This document shows positions 25,836 to 31,902 of a DNA stretch of 41,127 nt, in pieces. Both the position numbers and the translations under genes were made by a program. The stretch covers positions 1 to 41,127 of the IMG/VR virus record IMGVR_UViG_3300040808_002390. One strand, written 5' to 3'. Below the pieces are notes generated by a model that ran no database searches, had not been told where the DNA came from, and worked only from the letters and a program-made list of their open reading frames with translations. Position 1 is the first letter of the stretch, and each line of letters opens with the position of its first letter. The DNA comes from a virus.

Positions 25836-26945
25836 TCACAGGCAGATGAGCTTCGCGCAGAAGTCAGGCCGGAACGGAGCGACCAGCGGGCGCGTCTGAA
25901 CCATCATCTGCATCTCGGAGGGGTAGTCCACGGACCACGACTTCGAGTACAGCTCGGTGTTGATGGCGCGACCGGGGGCCTCCTTCATGTCGTACACCGG
26001 GGCGTAGAACTGACGGATGTCAGCACCCTGCCCGACGTGCATGAAATAGATCGAGTTGGCGTCCACGAGCGGGACCGAAGAGCCACCGAAAAGGGTGACC
26101 GAGCGGTTGTACTCCCAGAAGTCGATGCCGTTGATCCGACCAATCGGGGTCACCGCGCCCTGCTGGGCGTAGGGAGCCGTCACGTCGATGTACGAGGTCT
26201 GACGGAACTCGTCCAGGTTGCGGTTGTCGAGCCGCGCGTTGAACTTCTGCGGCAGGTCCTTGCGGATCGCAGCAGCAGCTTCAGGACTACAGATCGCCGT
26301 GTTGACGCTCAAGTACTCCTTATCAGCGACAAGCTGCTTGATCGTCTGGATGTCCTCGATGGGCTCGGCGGTCGTCTCGTCCCACTGAGCACCACCCGTC
26401 AGCGTGACCGTGAGGTCCGCACTGCGACCGAAGTCGTAGCTGAAGGCGTCGTAGTTGGAATCCGAGTACGTCACCGTGCCGTCCGACAGCATCCGGCTGA
26501 CCCACCACTCAAGGGTGTTCTCGATGCGACGAACCATGTCCCGCTGGTAGCGGTCCACGCGCGCGGCAAGGCCGTTCGACTGAGTCGTGGCGGCGCTACC
26601 GTTGACGAAGATCTGGTCACCGATCGAACGGTCCTGCGCGATGTCGCCCGAGTGGATCGACTTCCGCATGGCGATGTTCGGGATGTCCATCGCAGTCATC
26701 GAGCGCGTGCGATCACCAACGAAGACCGCAGCGGCCTCAGTCGGGATGAACGGAGCGCCTTCGCGCCCGAGCTGCTCACGACCGAACTCGATGCTGTCCG
26801 TACCGGGGAAGACCGGAGAGACAGGGTCAACGAGAAGGCCCTTGAGAAGGCCCGCAGGCTCTTCGATGTTGAGGACGTTGGCGGTGAGGTATGCCGTCTT
26901 GAGCACGTCAATGCTCCGCATACCCTGCATGTCAAAAGAGGGCAT
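25836..26945 (-). CDS. Major capsid protein (lambda gpE-like, HK97 fold)
   Basis: A 369-residue capsid protein of the gpE family. Recognisable parts are the N-terminal LLVDPVSPVFPGTDSIEFGR region, the spine-helix region (NGLAARVDRYQRDMVRRIEN), the PIGRINGIDFWEYNRSV strand (compare GRVNGxxxYVY of the family), a glycine-rich tip before IYFMHVGQG, and the final INTELYSKSWSVDYPSEMQM segment, which matches the family's YVKxWxxxDP pattern. It lies directly after the decoration gene (TGATG) with AAGGAG 7 bases before the ATG. A hairpin follows. Order protease-decoration-capsid is the lambda order (C-D-E). Confidence 0.92.
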   Translation of the reverse strand: MPSFDMQGMRSIDVLKTAYLTANVLNIEEPAGLLKGLLVDPVSPVFPGTDSIEFGREQLGREGAPFIPTEAAAVFVGDRTRSMTAMDIPNIAMRKSIHSGDIAQDRSIGDQIFVNGSAATTQSNGLAARVDRYQRDMVRRIENTLEWWVSRMLSDGTVTYSDSNYDAFSYDFGRSADLTVTLTGGAQWDETTAEPIEDIQTIKQLVADKEYLSVNTAICSPEAAAAIRKDLPQKFNARLDNRNLDEFRQTSYIDVTAPYAQQGAVTPIGRINGIDFWEYNRSVTLFGGSSVPLVDANSIYFMHVGQGADIRQFYAPVYDMKEAPGRAINTELYSKSWSVDYPSEMQMMVQTRPLVAPFRPDFCAKLICL

Positions 26946-27448
26946 CAGGCAGCTCCTTCAAGGTTGAGGATGAAGAACCCCTTCGCTCGCATGCCCGTCT
27001 TGAGGGCAGCGTCGAGGTTGGACTGGCTTTCACCAGCAGGGAGGACGACTTGGTCGGCGGGCACTTTGCCCCCGAGGATGACGACGCCGATGGTTTCACC
27101 AGCGGCGAGAGTCTTGACGAGTCCGGTCTCGTGGAGACTGAGCCCAGTCTGGCCCCCAGCAAAGGCGTCAACGGACTGCCCGTTAGTCCACACGCGCCAA
27201 CCAGGGGTGCCAGTGGCGTCGTAGACCAGGGGCGTCAGGAACGGGATCAGGTCGCCCTGGTTCGTGGAGCCCCCGGTCAGCGTGGAGTCGTCGATGCGCG
27301 TGTCCGCGACCACGGTGCCCTTGTCGAAGGTTCCGCCGCCCGTCGTGACGAGCGCCGCGAAGACGCCCTGCTGCTGGTGAGTGATCTCAAGATCCTTGGC
27401 CGCGTAAAGCGTCCGGGTCTTGATCATGTTGCGTTCTTGAAGAGCCAT
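26945..27448 (-). CDS. Head decoration protein (gpD-like)
   Basis: A 167-residue protein just before the major capsid gene, the place of lambda gpD. The sequence fits the decoration family: an N-terminal tail, GVFAALVTTGGGTFDKGTVV, a segment with YDATGTPGWRVWTN, then AAGETIGVVILGGKVPADQV and a C-terminal LDAALKTGMRAKGFFILNL. Such trimers sit at local threefold points and stabilise the shell after expansion. Start at 27448 is backed by GAGGT about 8 bases upstream. It is longer than lambda gpD (110 residues), like many relatives. Confidence 0.82.
   Translation of the reverse strand: MALQERNMIKTRTLYAAKDLEITHQQQGVFAALVTTGGGTFDKGTVVADTRIDDSTLTGGSTNQGDLIPFLTPLVYDATGTPGWRVWTNGQSVDAFAGGQTGLSLHETGLVKTLAAGETIGVVILGGKVPADQVVLPAGESQSNLDAALKTGMRAKGFFILNLEGAA
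26953..26958 (-). promoter_or_regulatory. Shine-Dalgarno site of the major capsid gene
   Basis: AAGGAG on the minus strand, 7 bases before ATG 26945 and inside the end of the decoration gene. It gives the capsid gene its own strong initiation besides coupling. Confidence 0.65.
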
Positions 27449-27459
27449 GTTCTTCTACC

Positions 27460-28503
27460 TCAGCGGCGGGACCGCTTAAGAGCCTTCTCGTTCGCAGCTT
27501 CGTGACGGGGGGCAAGCTCCTTCAGGAGCGAGTTGAGTTCCGACTCGAAACCGACCTCTTCCGGTTGCTCGACAGTGCGCTCGCGAAGAGATTTGCGAGC
27601 GGAGCCCTTGGTGCCGTCTTGGCCGTGATCAGCCTTCAGCTTCTCCAGCTGCTCGATGTACGAATCGAGTTCGTCGAGGTCGAGGGAGGCGATGTCGCCG
27701 TCCTCAATCTCAAACTGCTTCTGAAGGCCACGGACAGCGGCATCGAAGCGGTGCTTGCGAAGGGCCTTGGCGTCGGACAGGTCGAGCTTCTTCTCGACCG
27801 CCTTTTCCACAGGCGCTTCCTCCTTGGTGAGCCCTTCCGCAAGTCGCTCAACGACCTCGGAAAGACCTTTGATGGCGTCCATGACGCCGTCTTCGGGGGT
27901 GGTATCGGTCATCTGAGTTTCCTCAGGGGCCTCCTTAGGCTCCGGGGTTGTCGTCGCTGACTTCAAGAGAGCCAGCTCAGAATCGGACGGCTCCTCCAAG
28001 GAGTAACCATCCGGGGGAGAGGTCAAACTCAGTTCAGCAAGATTGCCTTCCCGAGCCTGCTTTCGAAGCTCTTCGTCGAAGAGCTGTACGGTCATGGCCC
28101 ACGACCCGTCGTGCGGGATTTCGCGGCCCAAGTGGTCTGTAGAGGGGAAGCGGTCGTCCTGGCCGTTCATGATGAACGACTCAACAACCGCCGCCTTGGC
28201 CTTGTCGAGGCTGTCCTCCTGGTGCATCAGGTCCAAAGACATACCCGAGCTTCCAAAGCTGTGGCACGCCTTCTTGATGCTGTCGCGGTCCATGTAGTGC
28301 CCGTGGGCGTCCACAACCATCGGGGCATAGACAATCCCGTAGAGCAGCCCCTCTTCAGGAGCAGACTTCATGATCGGAACCAGATTCAGTTCCTCTTCGC
28401 CTTCCTTACTTTTGAACAGGCCGGGCGTGAGGTTTGCCCCTTCGTCAACTAGAGCCACGCGAGTGACTTTGCTGACGACGATCTTCTTCGGTTTGACTGC
28501 CAT
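27460..28503 (-). CDS. XkdF-like prohead protease fused to a scaffold-like domain
   Basis: A 347-residue protein from ATG 28503. Residues about 50-175 match the XkdF-type phage serine protease family (LLYGIVYAPMVVDAHGHYMD, then LDLMHQ, WAMTVQLFDEELR, GNLAELSL). The remaining half is acidic, then helical and charged (VMDAIKGLSEVVERLAEG, then LDELDSYIEQLEKLKADHG), as expected of a capsid scaffold removed by the protease. The end is basic (KALKRSRR). A separate scaffold gene is not seen, so both jobs probably lie in this one chain. It is the first gene of the minus-strand structural block and diverges from the portal across 53 bases. No clear Shine-Dalgarno sequence. Confidence 0.78.
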   Translation of the reverse strand: MAVKPKKIVVSKVTRVALVDEGANLTPGLFKSKEGEEELNLVPIMKSAPEEGLLYGIVYAPMVVDAHGHYMDRDSIKKACHSFGSSGMSLDLMHQEDSLDKAKAAVVESFIMNGQDDRFPSTDHLGREIPHDGSWAMTVQLFDEELRKQAREGNLAELSLTSPPDGYSLEEPSDSELALLKSATTTPEPKEAPEETQMTDTTPEDGVMDAIKGLSEVVERLAEGLTKEEAPVEKAVEKKLDLSDAKALRKHRFDAAVRGLQKQFEIEDGDIASLDLDELDSYIEQLEKLKADHGQDGTKGSARKSLRERTVEQPEEVGFESELNSLLKELAPRHEAANEKALKRSRR

Positions 28504-28556
28504 GAGTAGACTGACTACGAGTAGGCTAACCAAAGATCAAGTGGCCTACTTACATT
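28504..28556. promoter_or_regulatory. Divergent control region between protease and portal genes
   Basis: Only 53 bases separate the two start codons. It contains a 7-bp inverted repeat, AGTAGGC (28520-28526) and GCCTACT (28544-28550), around a 17-base centre, plus a direct repeat of GAGTAG (28504-28509 and 28519-28524). Neither flanking gene has a good Shine-Dalgarno sequence. Two divergent promoters must either overlap here or lie within the coding regions; I cannot assign convincing -35/-10 boxes. The inverted repeat is an operator candidate. Confidence 0.45.
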
Positions 28557-29957
28557 ATGGAAGATCGCACATCTAGCAATAACCCTTTCGAAGACGGCAC
28601 TGCCGCTTTTGGAGGTAGCTCAACTCCTTGGGTAGCTGGCGACTTGGTCTCTAGCAAAGAGCCTCTTCGCAAGACTCTCTACAAGGTTCGCGACCTTCCG
28701 GGGCAAGAAGCCAGCGGGCGCAAGACCCAAGAGTCTGGCAAGGTTCTGCATCCGTTCAACATGGAGCTTGCTGACTCCATGATCGAGGTCAGTCCGTACC
28801 ACGGGTCGTGTCAAGCGACTCTGGTCAGCGCGACTGTCGGGTGCGGGCTGGGCGTCATCGACGAGGAAGCTACGGCGCAAGCCAAGGCCGGACTGGCCCA
28901 GAGCAGCACCGCCGACGCGGCAGGCAAGCTGCCCGTCATTGACCACGAGCGCACCGAGGAGCTGTACGACACGCTCGACTCGATGTGCGAGCACGACTTC
29001 GACCACCTGATGGCCCAGGTTGCGGGCAACTACTGGGGCGTGGGCAACGCCTACATGGAGTGTGGGCGAGACTCTGAGGATCAAGTGTCCTCTCTGTACT
29101 GGTTGCCTGCCCCGGACGTGTACCGCACGCACTACCTGGACAAGCGCCGGGACCGCTTCTACTTCACGCTCTTCAACGGCTACAACGACGGTGAAGTGCT
29201 CTTTGCCCGCTGGCGCAAGATGCAGGAACTGCGAGCTGCCGACGAAGTCAGCCTTGAGCGCCAAGAGATCCTGAACGAGGTCGTGGACTTCACTCGACCC
29301 ACCACGCGCTGGGAAGGCTACGGAGCGCCCCACTGGCTTGCTGCCGTGCCGTACATGGACGTGGACGTGCGTGCTCTTCAGCGCGTCAGTGACTACATGT
29401 TTAACGGGGGCATGCCGCAGAACATGCTGTTCCTGGGCGGCATGCCGATCAACGGAGAGCAGCTGCTGAAGATGCGCGAGGTGATGTCCGGCGCATCTGG
29501 CTCGCGCCAAGGTCAGAGTGCGTTGTTCACCATGCCCAGCTCTTCCAAGGACCGTGCTTGGGTCGAGCACATCAAGGTGGGCGACTCAGTTGAGGGCACG
29601 GGCTTCCAGGATATGCACGGCACGATCAACCTTTCGGTTGCTTCAGCCAATCAAGTCCCCCCTGTTCTGGCAGGCATCACGACCCCTGGCAAGATGGGGG
29701 CGGCGAACGAGATGGCTCAGGCCATCATGACGATGCAGAGCAACGTCATCTCGCCTGTTCAGAACTACCTTGCCAAGCGGCTGAACCGCACGCTGTTCTC
29801 CACCATCGGCGGGATTCGTGGCTTTGCTGGAACCAAGGTCCGCTTCAAGACGTGGCACGAGGCGATGGACATGGCGGCTCTCAACACCGTGGCGCGTCAG
29901 CGCGAACAAGTGGCGGCTGCTCCCGACAGGGATCCCGACGAGGGTCTGAGGCGGTAG
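28557..29957 (+). CDS. Portal protein
   Basis: A 466-residue portal protein. The diagnostic stretch is WEGYGAPHWLAAVPYMDVDV, followed after a helix by YMFNGGMPQNMLF, the pattern of PBSX/P2-type portals (YGxPxWLSAL ... FFxNGGxP). Further support is NYWGVGNAYMECGRD with WLPAPDVYRTHY in the clip and stem region, and IMTMQSNVISPVQNYLAKRL near the end. It forms the dodecameric DNA channel of the head and docks the terminase. Unusually it lies on the plus strand, opposite to the protease, decoration and capsid genes, and far from the terminase gene. Confidence 0.88.
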   Translation: MEDRTSSNNPFEDGTAAFGGSSTPWVAGDLVSSKEPLRKTLYKVRDLPGQEASGRKTQESGKVLHPFNMELADSMIEVSPYHGSCQATLVSATVGCGLGVIDEEATAQAKAGLAQSSTADAAGKLPVIDHERTEELYDTLDSMCEHDFDHLMAQVAGNYWGVGNAYMECGRDSEDQVSSLYWLPAPDVYRTHYLDKRRDRFYFTLFNGYNDGEVLFARWRKMQELRAADEVSLERQEILNEVVDFTRPTTRWEGYGAPHWLAAVPYMDVDVRALQRVSDYMFNGGMPQNMLFLGGMPINGEQLLKMREVMSGASGSRQGQSALFTMPSSSKDRAWVEHIKVGDSVEGTGFQDMHGTINLSVASANQVPPVLAGITTPGKMGAANEMAQAIMTMQSNVISPVQNYLAKRLNRTLFSTIGGIRGFAGTKVRFKTWHEAMDMAALNTVARQREQVAAAPDRDPDEGLRR

Positions 29958-30512
29958 ATGCCGCGCAAGTTTGTAGATCGTCTGGAACCGGGCCTTCGGC
30001 AGGCCACGGACCAGATAGCGGACTTGTACGTCGCGAACCTCGCTGCTGAAGCGGGCATCTACTCGACCACCCTGGCAGAGAGCTTCTTCAGGACACCTCT
30101 TCAGCCAACTCCAAAGGGCTTCTCGTTCCGAGTCGAGACGCCGTTCTTCTGGGCGAACATCATCGACCGAGGCCGAAAGGCGGTCACGATTGCACCTCCC
30201 CGCAAGCTGGCGTTCTTTGCGAACCCACTGGAGGACGACCCAAGGCTTCGCGGAGGGTATCACCGTACCTACGAAGAAGCCTCAAACTCCAGGCTGGATA
30301 TGCCGCCGGAGGAGTTCAAGCGAGCGGTTAAAGAAGGCAGGCTGATCCTGACCAACTACGCCGCTCCTCTGACCCCGACCAACTTTGTGATCAAGGCCAA
30401 GGGCAGGTTCAAACGAGACGCTGCGGAGATCCTGGGCCGAACAGCCAGGACCACCGCCCGCAGCTACCTCAAAGAGATCACGAAGGACATCCGCATCAAC
30501 ATCACCCTCTAA
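29958..30512 (+). CDS. Possible neck / head-tail joining protein
   Basis: A 184-residue basic protein whose ATG directly follows the portal stop (TAGATG). A middle segment (FFWANIIDRGRKAVTIAPPR, then KLAFF) and a helical basic end (FKRDAAEILGRTARTTARSY) recall HK97 gp10-like neck proteins, which have an aromatic-IExG strand and a long terminal helix. The likeness is weak. A minor head protein of the portal-associated type is an alternative. Coupling to the portal argues for a role in the same complex. Followed by the PAS gene with a TAATG overlap. Confidence 0.55.
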   Translation: MPRKFVDRLEPGLRQATDQIADLYVANLAAEAGIYSTTLAESFFRTPLQPTPKGFSFRVETPFFWANIIDRGRKAVTIAPPRKLAFFANPLEDDPRLRGGYHRTYEEASNSRLDMPPEEFKRAVKEGRLILTNYAAPLTPTNFVIKAKGRFKRDAAEILGRTARTTARSYLKEITKDIRINITL

Positions 30513-31057
30513 TGAAGCTCGAAGCAGTAGAGAGGCGAGTGCTGGAGAAGTTCTGGCGGCTTGCGGAGGTCGGCTGTTGTCTTGTGTCCGAAGACGGCAA
30601 GTTTATGGCCGTCAACCAGAAGCTGTGTGAGCTGCTGGAGTACTCGCAGGTCGAGCTTGAGGCTCTGACCTACCAAGATATCACGCACCCTTCAGACGTG
30701 ATGGCGACCGTGGCCATGAAGGATCAAGTGGCGCGAGGGGAGCTGAGTCACTTCCGCATGACGAAGACCTACCTCAAGAAGAGCGGCTACCCGGTTCAGA
30801 TCGACTTGGTCGTGTGGCCCATCAAAAAGGAGGACGGCAGCTTTGAGTTCTTTTTGAACCAGATCGTCCCGAAGGTGAACGTCCACTCAGGCAAGCGACG
30901 GGCTACGGACTGCCAAGACGTTCGTGTGGACAGCTCGATCGTGATCACGAGCTTCTTGCGAGACAACAAGAAGCTGCTGGGGGCGCTGACTGCCTTGCTG
31001 GGGGCCGTGGCAGCTGCTCTAAGCGCCCTGGCGCACAAGCTGATGGCTGGGGTCTAG
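30512..31057 (+). CDS. PAS-domain protein with C-terminal membrane helix
   Basis: A 181-residue protein. Residues about 14-121 are a well-formed PAS domain: G-C-C-L-V-S-E-DG-K entry strand, AVNQKLCELLEYSQVELEAL, the YQDITHPSDV turn typical of S-box PAS domains, a second half with KTYLKKSGYPVQIDLVVWPI and the closing FEFFLNQIVPK. A linker follows and then a hydrophobic helix at 153-175 (KLLGALTALLGAVAAALSAL) with a short basic end. There is no kinase, GGDEF, HTH or other output domain. PAS domains sense ligands or redox state, or form dimers. It ends the portal transcription unit (TAATG with the gene before). Possible roles are a sensing holin-like protein or interference with host PAS signalling; both are inference. 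Confidence 0.85.
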   Translation: MKLEAVERRVLEKFWRLAEVGCCLVSEDGKFMAVNQKLCELLEYSQVELEALTYQDITHPSDVMATVAMKDQVARGELSHFRMTKTYLKKSGYPVQIDLVVWPIKKEDGSFEFFLNQIVPKVNVHSGKRRATDCQDVRVDSSIVITSFLRDNKKLLGALTALLGAVAAALSALAHKLMAGV

Positions 31058-31608
31058 ACGCCCTGCCGAGGGCGTCCACGGGCGTGCCAAAGCGCCATGC
31101 CGACAGTGTCGATTGCGTCGTGGTACTGCCGCTTCGTGATTCGCTTGTGACCTACCAGCACGGAGTCGAAGTGCTCTTTGCTCAGGTCGGCGTCAGGCAG
31201 GTAGTACTGGATCAGCCGCTCGCGGCGGATGTCTTTCTTGGTAGTGGACCAACCACCCTGGCCTGTGGGTGCCCACTGGATTTCCCTGCCCAACGCTGCC
31301 GCGAGAGCCCCGGTGACCATAGCTAGGTCTCGGATGTCCTCCTTGCGGACGTTCCGTGCTTTGAAGTGCTGAGTCTCGACCAGCACAACCTCGAAGCGGT
31401 CGTAGGGCTCCTGGGGAAATAAGGAGGCAATATCACAGCTGGTCAGCATCTTGACTGTGTCTGTGACTGCGTCCAGCCCCTTTCTCAGAGGCTTCTTGCG
31501 TTCTAGAAGCCCTACCTGCTCGACTCCCTGGAGCGCACCGTCGTCGGACCACGACGTGGATGTCCACACAAAGTGGTGCAGCCCTGGGTCAAACGCGACT
31601 ATCCGCAC
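31054..31608 (-). CDS. RuvC-like nuclease (Holliday junction resolvase type)
   Basis: A 184-residue protein of the RNase H/RuvC fold. Catalytic acids are visible in order: D7 (IVAFDPGLHH), E78 (VVLVETQHF), and D164 with D167 (YHDAIDTVGMALWHA). The length is near that of RuvC (about 170). The expected role is to cut branched recombination or replication intermediates before packaging. It is the last gene of the replication operon, and its TAG stop shares the palindrome CTAG with the stop of the PAS gene. A transposase-like or regulatory RNase H fold is unlikely given size and motif order. Confidence 0.82.
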   Translation of the reverse strand: MRIVAFDPGLHHFVWTSTSWSDDGALQGVEQVGLLERKKPLRKGLDAVTDTVKMLTSCDIASLFPQEPYDRFEVVLVETQHFKARNVRKEDIRDLAMVTGALAAALGREIQWAPTGQGGWSTTKKDIRRERLIQYYLPDADLSKEHFDSVLVGHKRITKRQYHDAIDTVGMALWHARGRPRQGV

Positions 31609-31611
31609 GGC

Positions 31612-31902
31612 TCAATCGTAGCCCCTACGCGGCCTTGACTGCTTGCGGGACTGGTAGTCCGAATTGAACGCCTCGCGGCGAGAATCCATGATGTGCAGCG
31701 CCTGGACTTCCAGGTGAGCAACATAAGCCGGGTAGTTGTCACACCAGTCTTCGTCTACTGCCTCCACGCCCGTCATGAGCTTGATGGCCCTATCGACCAT
31801 GTCTCGCCACGGGTCCAGCAGGTTGGCGTGCTTGAGGTCATGAAACATCTTGACCTCGTCGGGACCCCACTCAAGGAGAGTCTCTTCGTCTTCGTTACTC
31901 AT
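31612..31902 (-). CDS. Small hypothetical protein of the replication operon
   Basis: A 96-residue protein, acidic at the start and basic at the end (QSRKQSRPRRGYD). It looks fully helical, with DPWRDMVDRAIKLMTG and YVAHLEVQALHIMDSR. No domain recognised. It is coupled to the polymerase gene by TAATG and ends 3 bases before the RuvC-like gene, so it is probably a replication or recombination accessory protein, an inference from position only. Confidence 0.68.
   Translation of the reverse strand: MSNEDEETLLEWGPDEVKMFHDLKHANLLDPWRDMVDRAIKLMTGVEAVDEDWCDNYPAYVAHLEVQALHIMDSRREAFNSDYQSRKQSRPRRGYD

Noticed and set aside
26037-27224. Long open frame on the plus strand (395 codons) opposite capsid and decoration genes
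   Set aside because: Antisense to well-supported structural genes, with biased Arg/Val/Asp composition and no motif.
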